In this document: positions 18,493-26,564 of the stretch, one piece after another
Numbering within the stretch: the first letter of the stretch is position 1
Layout of the letters: each line of letters starts with the position of its first letter
From: Lysobacter capsici
Lineage (GTDB): Bacteria; Pseudomonadota; Gammaproteobacteria; Xanthomonadales; Xanthomonadaceae
Direction: 5' to 3'
Length of the DNA stretch: 64,000 bases
Assembly: GCF_018732085.1 (NCBI RefSeq)
Contig: NZ_CP076103.1
Span: 496,001 to 560,000 of the forward strand
Notes under the pieces: generated by a model
The model's input: the letters and a program-made list of their open reading frames with translations, nothing else
Told to the model about the DNA's origin: nothing
Database searches by the model: none
Position numbers and translations under genes: made by a program

Positions 18493-18750
18493 TCAGCGCG
18501 CCGCCGAGGCCTGCGCGTTGGAATCGGCGAACGCTTGCAGGCAGTGCGCGGAACAAAAGTAGTGTTCGACACCGGCTTGCGCGAGGCGGTGCGGGGTTGC
18601 GGCCGGGTCCACCTGCATGCCGCAGACGGGATCGATGCTGGCGGTCGGCGTCGCCTCGACGGTGCTGCAGGTTCGCGCGGCGGAGCAGCAATCGCGCGGC
18701 GCGTCTTCGGCCTGGTCGGATTGCGTATCCGACGCGTGGGTATCGCTCAT
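18493..18750 (-). CDS. YHS-domain metal-binding protein
   Basis: An 85-residue cytoplasmic protein. The C-terminal half is a YHS (TRASH-like) domain with DPVCGMQVDP and HYFCSAHCLQAF, the same module found at the N-terminus of many bacterial copper- or silver-exporting P-type ATPases. The N-terminal half has a further Cys cluster (DCCSAARTCST). Its ATG overlaps the stop of the MerR gene (ATGA), so the two are translationally coupled. Likely binds or delivers a soft metal such as Cu(I), supplying or buffering metal for the downstream pathway; this role is inference. Confidence 0.85.
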   Translation of the reverse strand: MSDTHASDTQSDQAEDAPRDCCSAARTCSTVEATPTASIDPVCGMQVDPAATPHRLAQAGVEHYFCSAHCLQAFADSNAQASAAR

Positions 18751-19145
18751 GTTTCATCCCCTCCCAGGGCGTTGAGAATCGGGCAGCGTTCCACCGCTCC
18801 GTGCCCGGGGCACGAATTGAGCAGCGTCCGCAGGCCGTTGCGTATGCGTGTAAGTTCGTCGATCTTGGATTCCAGGTCGGCCAGCTTCTGGGTCGTCGTC
18901 GCCTTGACCCCCGCCATGTCGCCGCCGCGCCGGCTGGACAGGGCCAGCAATTCGCGGATTTCCTCCAGGGTGAATCCGAGCGCCTTGGCCTTGCGCACGA
19001 ACTGGAGCCGGGCGATGTCCTTCGCCTCGAAACGCCGATAGCCCGACAATTGGCGCATCGGCAGCGGCAGCAAGCCGCGGCGTTCGTAATAGCGCACCGT
19101 GTCGATACCCACCCCGGCGCGCTGCGCGAGTTCCCCAATCTTCAT
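18747..19145 (-). CDS. MerR-family metal-responsive transcriptional regulator
   Basis: A 132-residue activator: winged helix MKIGELAQRAGVGIDTVRYYE, dimerisation coiled coil, and a C-terminal metal loop with Cys112 and Cys121 (CPGHG...CPIL). CueR has Cys112/Cys120 and Ser77; ZntR has Cys79 plus paired loop Cys. Here residue 77 is Met, so the protein is intermediate and the effector cannot be assigned safely; Cu(I) fits the genes it is linked to. An AGGTG-type ribosome site (GGAGGTGCGCA) precedes the start. The gene is preceded by a canonical MerR-type promoter, suggesting autoregulation of regulator, YHS protein and probably the downstream block. Confidence 0.92.
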   Translation of the reverse strand: MKIGELAQRAGVGIDTVRYYERRGLLPLPMRQLSGYRRFEAKDIARLQFVRKAKALGFTLEEIRELLALSSRRGGDMAGVKATTTQKLADLESKIDELTRIRNGLRTLLNSCPGHGAVERCPILNALGGDET

Positions 19146-19182
19146 TGCGCACCTCCATGTTCACAGTGGCGGGTATTGAAAC

Positions 19183-19214
19183 AGTGTTCGGTCTGGACCA
19201 TGGTCCAGAGTCAA
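19183..19214 (-). promoter_or_regulatory. MerR-type promoter/operator with 18-bp perfect palindrome
   Basis: Minus strand: -35 TTGACT (19209-19214), 20-bp spacer, -10-like AACACT (19183-19188). The spacer is almost filled by the perfect palindrome TCTGGACCATGGTCCAGA (19192-19209). Overlong spacing with a dyad between the boxes is the hallmark of MerR-family promoters, and the sequence closely resembles ZntR-type sites. The start codon of the MerR gene is 38 bp downstream of the -10 box. Confidence 0.88.
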
Positions 19215-19535
19215 GCCTTTTTGCGACCGACTTCCAGCAACGTTGACCGAGTTCTCACAGTCGGCGTATCCGGACGATGAGCTGAACGGGCCGGACCGGA
19301 GCGACCGCGTTCGCGTGAACGCTGCCCGCGATCGCAGTCCCGGTCTGGTCCATCCGCGCGCTCGTCGTGGATGGATTGGCGTGCGCAACGCGGACAAGTG
19401 CGCTGCGGGTTTCGCATGGGCACGATTGGTCCGCAGCGGCATGACCCGCGCAGGTGCGAGAATGGCGGCACGGGCCACGCCGACCCGCATGCGGCCATCG
19501 CCGCGATGCGGACCTGGTCCGGGTACGCGCCGGCC

Positions 19536-20242
19536 ATGACGTCAGAGAGCGCCATCGTTTTGATCCAGCCCGACACCGTTATCGACGCGCTGCTGCGCGG
19601 CCGCGCCCGGCCTTACACGCGTCCGGGCAGCGTCAGCGCGATCGCCAAGCGCGCGTTCCAAGGACGCGTGCGGGTCGGCGAGTCGGGTTTGGACGGCGAC
19701 GAGCAGGGCGATCTGCGCGTGCATGGCGGGCCGGACAAGGCGGTGCATCACTATCCGCGCGATCATTACGCGTGGTGGGCCGAGCGGATCGGCGATCACC
19801 CGTTGTTGCGCGAGCCTGGCGCGTTCGGCGAGAACTTCAGCAGTCATGGACTGACCGAGGCGCTGGTCTGCCTGGGCGATCGCTATCGCATCGGCGGCGT
19901 GCTGCTGGAGGTGAGCCAGGGCCGGCAGCCGTGCTGAAGCTCAACGATCGTTTCGAGGTGGCCGACATGGCGCGGCAGATGCAGGCCAGCGGGCGCACCG
20001 GCTGGTACTACCGAGTGCTCCAGACCGGCGAGGTCATCACGCTGCTGGAACGACCTTGGCCGCGGTGGACGCTGCAGCGCATCGCGACACTGCTGTACAC
20101 GCGCACCCTGGACATCGACGAGCTGCGCGCCGCGCTGGCGCTGCCGTTGGTGCCGTCGTGGCGCAGGCTGGTGGAGGCGCGGCTGGCACGCGGCACGGTC
20201 GAGGATTGGCGGCCACGTGTCGATGGGCCGGCGACGGATTGA
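19536..20242 (+). pseudogene. yiiM: YiiM-like MOSC domain protein, apparent frameshift
   Basis: MOSC proteins bind molybdenum cofactor; YiiM types reduce N-hydroxylated compounds. The first 134 codons (MTSESAIVLIQPDT..., GDLRVHGGPDKAVHHYP, GAFGENFSSHGL, LLEVSQGRQPC) run into a stop at 19935-19937. The homologous remainder (KLNDRFEVADMARQM, GWYYRVLQTGEV, helical C-terminus) continues in the next frame to 20242. Restoring one G after TGCTG would give ...QPCWKLNDRF, exactly the family pattern with the conserved Cys. The intact downstream half suggests a very recent frameshift or a sequence error. The 390 bp before it hold only the MerR promoter. Confidence 0.85.
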
Positions 20243-20379
20243 ACCTTGCGTGAGGTGCGCATCGACGCGCAATGCCGTGTGCGAATCAGCGCTTGCGACG
20301 CTCGAGACATACTGTGCGCGACCGGCACGATCGCGGCGTGGTCCGCTTCCTGCCTTCCTCTCCCAAACCGGACCGAGCG

Positions 20380-20634
20380 ATGAGCGACATCAAATTCTCC
20401 AGCGAAGAAAAGACCCTGATCGTGGCTAAGTTGCAGCGCTACTTCAGCGAGGAGCTCAAGCAACAGATCGGCCGGTTCGATGCGGAGTTCCTCATTGATT
20501 TCATTTCCGAGGAGATCGGCGGGTACTACTACAACCGCGGGGTGTACGACGCGCAGACGGTGGTGGCGGCGCGGCTGGAGGATATCGGCGATCAGCTGTT
20601 TCAGCTGGAGCGGCGGACCGATTTCAAGCGCTAG
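20380..20634 (+). CDS. DUF2164 family protein
   Basis: Conserved small cytoplasmic protein of 84 residues: MSDIKFSSEEKTLIVAKLQ, YFSEELKQQIGRFDAEFLID, FISEEIGGYYYNRGVYDAQ. This matches DUF2164, whose function is unknown. The internal ATG at 20380 is preferred over upstream starts because the family begins at this point and the extension is Arg-rich noise. Confidence 0.88.
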   Translation: MSDIKFSSEEKTLIVAKLQRYFSEELKQQIGRFDAEFLIDFISEEIGGYYYNRGVYDAQTVVAARLEDIGDQLFQLERRTDFKR

Positions 20635-20670
20635 CGGGTTGCGGAGCGGTCCGGGTGCTGCGCGGGTGCT

Positions 20671-20767
20671 GATCGGAAAGCGTCGGGGCTGAAGCCCCTC
20701 CCACAAAAGACCTCGCGTCGCATGAAGTTTTTTGTGGGAGGGGCTTCAGCCCCGACGCCTTTCGATC
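20671..20767. repeat. REP-like palindromic pair (GTGGGAGGGGCTT family)
   Basis: GATCGGAAAGCGTCGGGGCT, then GAAGCCCCTCCCACA, is followed after a short spacer by its inverse, forming a 97-bp palindrome. Same family as the copies at 6093 and 7979, here with GAAG rather than CAAG in the arm. Confidence 0.85.
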
Positions 20768-20875
20768 AGCAGAGCCGAAAGCCACAGGTTCCACTGCGCC
20801 AACCCGACATCGCTTCGATCCGGCCCGATCCATTTTGACCCGCTCCGATCAGGTCCGCCCAAGCGCTGCGGCAAC

Positions 20876-21328
20876 TCAACTCTCGTGCCGCGATCGGGCC
20901 GGCACTTGCGCAAAACACGCCCGCGCCGGCGTACTCACGATCAGCACGGCTTCCTGCTTGAAGCGGCGCTTGTACTCGTCGGCGACCTCGACCACGCGCT
21001 TGCGCTCCTCGGCGGTATCGCTGTGGATCAGATCGATCGCGCGCGAATCCTCCTGTTCGACCTGACCGCTGTCGCCGCGCCACTGGCCCTTGGCCTGGTA
21101 CACGGTGAGCCCGGCGGGAAAGCGCGGCGTCACTACTTCGGCGAGGAACGCTTGCCACTGCGTTTCGCTGACCGGGCCGTCGGGGCTGTTCATGCCGAAC
21201 AGCACCCGGTCCTGGCGGCGTTCGCTGCACGCGCTCGGATCGCCGGGCTTGACCGGCAGCGGGGCGAGGGTGGCGCAGGCGCTCAGCAGGCATAGCGCCG
21301 CGGAGGACAGCAGCAGGGTGCGCGACAT
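20876..21328 (-). CDS. DUF3574 domain lipoprotein
   Basis: A 150-residue envelope protein. Translation from 21328 gives a lipoprotein signal with lipobox LLSACA (about residues 14-19). The rest (DRVLFGMNSPDGPVSETQWQ, FLAEVVTPRFPAGLTVYQ, QVEQEDSRAIDLIH, DEYKRRFKQEAVLIV) matches the DUF3574 family of unknown function. It is a single gene between repeats. Confidence 0.85.
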   Translation of the reverse strand: MSRTLLLSSAALCLLSACATLAPLPVKPGDPSACSERRQDRVLFGMNSPDGPVSETQWQAFLAEVVTPRFPAGLTVYQAKGQWRGDSGQVEQEDSRAIDLIHSDTAEERKRVVEVADEYKRRFKQEAVLIVSTPARACFAQVPARSRHES

Positions 21329-21490
21329 GGTCCGTGTCTCGGATGGGCGATGGCGTAAGCGTACTGCGCGTTGCCGAGGGGGCATCTGCGACGGTGGTCG
21401 CAGGCCGGATGTTGGGTCGCGGGTATGTGAAGCGGGTTGATCGCGGCGGTCGGCGAAACCACCGGCCTGCGTGGAGGTGCGACATCCGAC

Positions 21491-21799
21491 TGTAGGAGCG
21501 GCGCGAGCCGCGACCGCGAAACCTCAGTTACGACGTATGCGTGGTATGGCGGTCGCGGCTCGCGCCGCTCCTGGAGGGAGTGGGCGAAGCCGCGCGGCGA
21601 AGTGAAGGTGTGGCTTGGAGCGAAATTGCGACATCGTGCCTGCGACGCAGGCGAGGTTTCGCGGTCGCGGCTTGCGCCGCTCCTACAGGGAGTGGGCGAA
21701 GCCGCGCGGCTAAGTGAAGGCGTGGCTTGGGGCGTAATCGCGACATCGTGCCTGCGACGTGAGCGAGGTTTCGCGGTCGCGGCTCGCGCCGCTCCTACA
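21491..21799. repeat. tandem 112-bp units with GGAGCGGCGC REP elements
   Basis: TGTAGGAGCGGCGCGAGCCG opens at 21491. Its inverse (GCGGTCGCGGCTCGCGCCGC) occurs at 21549, 21661 and 21773, i.e. exactly 112 bp apart, along with shared flanks such as CGACATCGTGCCTGCGACG and GTGGGCGAAGCCGCGCGG. The array fills most of the 526-bp gap before putA; no gene is visible there. Confidence 0.88.
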
Positions 21800-21854
21800 G
21801 GGCGCGGCGCGGCTTGCGCGGCGGGGCGAGTCGTCGCCCCGCCGTGCTCCGCGA

Positions 21855-24800
21855 TCAATCGCCCAGGGTCAGCAGCGAGGCGTTGCCGCCGGCGGCCGTG
21901 GTGTTGACGGTGATCGTCTTTTCGGTGGTGAAGCGCGGCAGGTAGTGCGGGCCGCCGGCCTTCGGGCCGGTGCCGGACAGGTTCTGCCCGCCGAAGGGCT
22001 GCACGCCGACGACCGCGCCGATCTGGTTGCGGTTGACGTAGCAGTTGCCGACCTTCACCCGCGCGCTGATGCGGTCGATGGTTTCGTCGATGCGCGAGTG
22101 GATGCCCAGGGTCAGGCCGTAACCGGTGGCGTTGATCGCGTCGATCACCGCGTCGAGCTGATCGGCCTTCCAGCGGATCACGTGCAGCACCGGGCCGAAC
22201 ACTTCCTTGTGCAGCTGATCGAGCGACTTGAGCGCGTACGCGCGCGGGGCGAAGAAGCTGCCGTGGGCGCTGTCGGCATCGACCGGCACTTCGGCGATCT
22301 TGGTCGCTTCGGTGTCCATGCGCGCGGCATGGTCGACCAGCATCTTCAGCGCGTCTTCGTCGATCACCGGGCCGACGTCGGTCGACAGCAGGCCGGGATC
22401 GCCGACCTTGAGCTCGGCCATCGCGCCGGCGAGCATGGTGGTGACCTTGTCGGCGATGTCGTCCTGCACGAACAGCACGCGCGCGGCCGAGCAGCGCTGG
22501 CCGGCCGAGGTGAAGGCCGAGCCGATCGCGTCCTTGACCAGTTGCTCGGGCAGCGAGGACGAGTCGGCGATCAATGCGTTCTGGCCGCCGGTCTCGGCGA
22601 TCAGCACGCCGATCGCGGCGTCGCGCGCGGCCAGCGAACGGTTGATCGCGCGCGCGGTGTCGGTGGAACCGGTGAAGGCCACGCCGGCCACGCGCGGGTC
22701 CTTCGTCAATGCCGCGCCGACGGTGGCGCCGTCGCCGGGCAGGAACTGCAGCACCGCTTCGGGCACGCCGGCTTCGTGCAGCAGCTTCACGGCGTAGTAG
22801 CCGATCAGATTGGTCTGTTCGGCCGGCTTGGCGATCACGCTGTTGCCGGCGGCGAGCGCGGCGGAGATTTGTCCGGCGAAGATCGCCAGCGGGAAGTTCC
22901 ACGGGCTGATGCACACGAACACGCCGCGGCCGGACAGATGCAGGGTGTTGGATTCGCCGGTCGGGCCGGGCAGGGCTTCGGGGGCGAACAGCTTGCGCGC
23001 CTGCGCGGCGTAGTAGCGCAGGAAGTCGACCGCTTCGCGCACTTCGGCGACGCCGTCGGGAATGGTCTTGCCGGCTTCCTTGGTGCACAGCGCGATGTAC
23101 TGCGGCATGCGCTCCTCGAGCAGGGTCGCGGCGTGTTCGAGGATCGTCGCGCGGCTGGCGGCCGGCATCGTGTCCCAGGCTTCCTGCGCGGCGACCGCGT
23201 TCTTGAGCGCGAGCTCGACGGTGGCGGCGTCGGCGGCCTTCCACTGGCCGACGATTTCGCGGCGGTCGGCCGGATTGGTCACGGCGATGTCGGGGCCTTG
23301 CACGTTCGCGCCCGGCACCAGCGGCGCGGCGCGCCAGTTGGCGGCCGCGGCGGCGTTCACTTGCGCGGCGAGGGTCTGCAGTTGCTGATCGTTGGCGAGA
23401 TTGACGCCCATGGAATTGGTCCTGTCGAAGCCAAAGCTGCGGTACAAATCGGCGGGAAGAGGAATGCGCGGATGCGGAATGCTGTCGAACGCGGCGACGG
23501 TTTCGACCGGGTCCTGGATCAGGTCGTCGATCGCGATGGCTTCGTCGGTGATGCGGTTGACGAAGCTGGAATTGGCGCCGTTTTCGAGCAGGCGGCGCAC
23601 CAGGTACGGCAGCAGGTCTTCGTGCGAACCGACCGGCGCGTACACGCGGCACGGCGCGTTCAAGCGGTCGGCCGGAATCACTTCGGCGTACAGGTCGTCG
23701 CCCATGCCGTGCAGCTTCTGGAATTCGAAGTGCTGCGCGCGGCCCATCGCCTTGGCGCGCTGGTGGATGGTGGCGATGGTCTGCGCGTTGTGGGTGGCGA
23801 ACATCGGATAGATCGCATCGCCGGCTTCGAGCATGCGCCGCGCGTTCGCCAGATACGACACGTCGGTGTTCGGCTTGCGGGTGAACACCGGGTAGCCGGC
23901 CTGACCGTCGACCTGGGCGCGCTTGACCTCGCTGTCCCAGTACGCGCCCTTGACCAGGCGCACCGGGATGCGGCGGCCGGTCTTGCGGGCGAGGTCGGCG
24001 ATGAAGTCGATCGCCTCGGGCGCGCGCTTTTGATACGCCTGAATCGCCAGGCCGTAGCCTTCCCAGCCGTCGAGCGACTTGTCGCTGTACGCCGCAGCGA
24101 TCACGTCGAGCGACATTTCCAGGCGGTCGGCTTCCTCGGCGTCGATGGTGAAGCCGATGCCGTAGCCCTTGGCCAGCTGCGCCAGTTCCAGCACGCGCGG
24201 AGTCAGTTCGGCGAACACGCGCTCGCGCTTGGCATGCTCGTAGCGCGGGTGCAGCGCGGACAGCTTGACCGAGATCGACGGGGTGGCGAACACGTCGGCA
24301 TTTTTGTAATTGCCGCTCTTGCCGATCGCATGGATCGCGTCGCGATACGCCTGCAGATAACGCAGCGCGTCCTTGGTGGTCAGCGCGCCTTCGCCGAGCA
24401 TGTCGAAGGAATAGCGGTAGTTCGCGTTGTCGCCCTTCTTCGAGCGCGACAGCGCTTCGCCGATGGTGCGGCCCATGACGAACTGGTGGCCCATGATCCG
24501 CATCGCCTGGCGCACGGCCAGGCGGATCACCGGTTCGCCGACCCGGCCGACCAGGCGCTTGAAGGCGTTGTGGACGTCGCGCTTGGTGTCGTCGGCCAGA
24601 TCGACCAGCTTGCCGGTCAGCATCAGGCCCCAGGTCGAGGCGTTGACCAGCACCGAGTCGGACTGGCCCAGGTGGCGCTTCCAGTCGGCGTCGCCCAATT
24701 TGTCGCGGATCAGCTTGTCGGCGGTTTCCTGGTCCGGAATGCGCAGCAGCGCCTCGGCCACGCACATCAGCAGCACGCCTTCGTCGCTGCCCAGGTCGTA

Positions 24801-25073
24801 CTGGCGCATGAAGGCTTCGATCGCGCCCTGGTCCTGCGCGCGGGCGCGCACGCGCTTGACCAGACCGGCCGCGGTGGCCTGGGCGGCGTCGCGGTCGGCG
24901 TCGGGCAGGCGCGCGATTTCGAGCAGATGGCGGACGTGATCGGCTTCGTCGCGGACCCAGCCGGCGGTCAGCGCCGCGCGCGGTCCGGAGGTGGGCGGCG
25001 GCAGCTCGGGGCTGATCATGGAAGTCGGCGGCGGGCCGTCGCTGGCGACGGCGGAGGGAGCATTGGTGGACAT
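21855..25073 (-). CDS. putA: bifunctional proline dehydrogenase / glutamate-semialdehyde dehydrogenase
   Basis: Oxidises proline to glutamate in two channelled steps. The 1072-residue protein starts directly with an arm and helical region; there is no N-terminal ribbon-helix-helix domain, so unlike the E. coli enzyme it should not repress its own gene. The FAD barrel (about residues 190-480) shows VSVKLSALHPRYE, RLVKGAYWDSEVKRAQ and NAQTIA. The aldehyde dehydrogenase half (about 560-1040) shows SPWNFPLAIF, AETGGQNALI (catalytic Glu region) and SAGQRCSAARVLF (catalytic Cys). A GTG four codons upstream (25085) is an alternative start. No operon partner. Confidence 0.96.
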   Translation of the reverse strand: MSTNAPSAVASDGPPPTSMISPELPPPTSGPRAALTAGWVRDEADHVRHLLEIARLPDADRDAAQATAAGLVKRVRARAQDQGAIEAFMRQYDLGSDEGVLLMCVAEALLRIPDQETADKLIRDKLGDADWKRHLGQSDSVLVNASTWGLMLTGKLVDLADDTKRDVHNAFKRLVGRVGEPVIRLAVRQAMRIMGHQFVMGRTIGEALSRSKKGDNANYRYSFDMLGEGALTTKDALRYLQAYRDAIHAIGKSGNYKNADVFATPSISVKLSALHPRYEHAKRERVFAELTPRVLELAQLAKGYGIGFTIDAEEADRLEMSLDVIAAAYSDKSLDGWEGYGLAIQAYQKRAPEAIDFIADLARKTGRRIPVRLVKGAYWDSEVKRAQVDGQAGYPVFTRKPNTDVSYLANARRMLEAGDAIYPMFATHNAQTIATIHQRAKAMGRAQHFEFQKLHGMGDDLYAEVIPADRLNAPCRVYAPVGSHEDLLPYLVRRLLENGANSSFVNRITDEAIAIDDLIQDPVETVAAFDSIPHPRIPLPADLYRSFGFDRTNSMGVNLANDQQLQTLAAQVNAAAAANWRAAPLVPGANVQGPDIAVTNPADRREIVGQWKAADAATVELALKNAVAAQEAWDTMPAASRATILEHAATLLEERMPQYIALCTKEAGKTIPDGVAEVREAVDFLRYYAAQARKLFAPEALPGPTGESNTLHLSGRGVFVCISPWNFPLAIFAGQISAALAAGNSVIAKPAEQTNLIGYYAVKLLHEAGVPEAVLQFLPGDGATVGAALTKDPRVAGVAFTGSTDTARAINRSLAARDAAIGVLIAETGGQNALIADSSSLPEQLVKDAIGSAFTSAGQRCSAARVLFVQDDIADKVTTMLAGAMAELKVGDPGLLSTDVGPVIDEDALKMLVDHAARMDTEATKIAEVPVDADSAHGSFFAPRAYALKSLDQLHKEVFGPVLHVIRWKADQLDAVIDAINATGYGLTLGIHSRIDETIDRISARVKVGNCYVNRNQIGAVVGVQPFGGQNLSGTGPKAGGPHYLPRFTTEKTITVNTTAAGGNASLLTLGD

Positions 25074-25589
25074 CGGGCCCGGCACGGGGGTGGGAAGTCC
25101 GACATTTTAGAGCTTTCTCTCGGGCTCGGACGGCCCGGGACCGGGGCCCGGGCCGCGTCGGTGCCGGCCGGTCGCGCCGGGTGCCCGAAGGGACACGCTG
25201 GGCAAGGTCGCCACGCCGCGCGGCGGGCGCCGATGGCGCGATCGGCGCGTTATGGCCCACTGGAACTTGCATGGATCACGTTTGCAAGGGACCTCGTCGA
25301 CAGGCCATAACCGGCCCGAAGCGCGCGCAAAGCCCCGTGCGGCGTAGCGCGACGACGGTGGCGCGCGCGCGAGGTTCGCAGTTCCGGGTTGCCGCAGGAC
25401 GGGTCGGCCGCTACCATTTCTCGGTTATCCGTAGCGCCGATGCCGGCGTGATGGGCCCTGATCAGGGCTCGCCAGCCACCTTTAGACCGGACGGCCCCTT
25501 GCCCAGCTCCATGGCGCAGGTCGGTGCCGGGAAAGGCAGCCCGCGGAGCGCGTCGTGAACATCACACTGATTTTTCGGGGCTCGAACTG

Positions 25590-26537
25590 ATGAAAGCCGG
25601 TCGTTTCAAGCAGTGGGCAGCGGGCATCGCCTCGATGGCGCTGCCGGTCCTCGCGTTTGCCCAGGCTGCGGACCCTAAGCCGTGGCAGCTGAACATGGGC
25701 AAGGGCGTCACCGCCCAGTCGATGAACGCCCACTCCGCGCACATGCTCGCGCTGTGGATCTGCGTGGTGATCGGCATCCTGGTCTTCGGCGCGATGGCCG
25801 TGGCCATGTTCAAGTTCCGCAAGTCCAAGGGCGCGGTGCCCGACAAGGACTTCGTCCACAGCACCAAGCTGGAGATCGTCTGGACCGTGGTGCCGGTGGT
25901 GCTGCTGGTGCTGATGGCGTTCCCGGCGACCAGCAAGCTGATCGCGATGTACGACACCCGCGACGCGGCCATGACCGTGAAGGTCACCGGCTACCAGTGG
26001 ATGTGGAAGTACGACTACCTCGGTGAGGGCGTGGCCTTCACCAGCCGCCTGGACCGCAAGAGCGACCAACTGCGCCAGAGCGGCAAGCACGTCACCGCCG
26101 CCGACCACGAGCACTACCTGCTTGACGTCGACAACGTGCTGGTGCTGCCGGTCGACACCAAGATCCGCTTCGTGATCACCGCCGACGACGTGATCCACGC
26201 GTGGTGGGTGCCGGCCCTGGGCTGGAAGCAGGACGCGATCCCGGGCATCGTCAACGAGGCCTGGACCGACATCAAGGAACCGGGCATCTACCGCGGCCAG
26301 TGCGCCGAGCTGTGCGGCAAGGACCACGGCTTCATGCCGATCGTCGTGCGCGCGGTGTCCAAGGTCGAGTACCAGCGCTGGCTGGCCGAGCAGAAGGCCA
26401 AGAACGCTCCGCCTGCCGCGCCGGCGACCCCGGCTGCTGCGCCTGCCGCCGCCCCGACCGAAGCGGCGCCCGCCGCGCCGGCCGCCGCGGCTTCGAATTC
26501 CGACACCACGACCGCGGCTCCCGCGGTCGCCGGTTGA
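25590..26537 (+). CDS. ctaC: cytochrome c oxidase subunit II
   Basis: Carries the CuA centre that accepts electrons from cytochrome c in the aa3 oxidase. The 315-residue protein has a signal peptide, two membrane helices (about residues 50-70 and 85-107) and a periplasmic cupredoxin domain. The CuA motif CAELCGKDHGFM gives Cys238, Cys242, His246 and Met249; the first ligand His lies in DVIHAWWVP. The C-terminus is an Ala/Pro-rich tail of about 45 residues. Start at 25590 chosen because the signal peptide begins there; the frame is open further upstream. First gene of the oxidase operon. The 516 bp before it show no gene; a promoter must lie there but I cannot place it. Confidence 0.96.
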   Translation: MKAGRFKQWAAGIASMALPVLAFAQAADPKPWQLNMGKGVTAQSMNAHSAHMLALWICVVIGILVFGAMAVAMFKFRKSKGAVPDKDFVHSTKLEIVWTVVPVVLLVLMAFPATSKLIAMYDTRDAAMTVKVTGYQWMWKYDYLGEGVAFTSRLDRKSDQLRQSGKHVTAADHEHYLLDVDNVLVLPVDTKIRFVITADDVIHAWWVPALGWKQDAIPGIVNEAWTDIKEPGIYRGQCAELCGKDHGFMPIVVRAVSKVEYQRWLAEQKAKNAPPAAPATPAAAPAAAPTEAAPAAPAAAASNSDTTTAAPAVAG

Positions 26538-26564
26538 TCGTCCAAGCATTCTCAGAGGTAGGCC

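Noticed and set aside
21759..25310. Long plus-strand open frame (over 1180 codons) opposite putA
   Set aside because: Composition is low-complexity Val/Gly/Arg/His and it overlaps the complete PutA motifs on the other strand.
25086..25589. Prophage or insertion signature in the spacer before ctaC
   Set aside because: No terminal repeats, integrase or transposase were visible; it is just a long upstream region.
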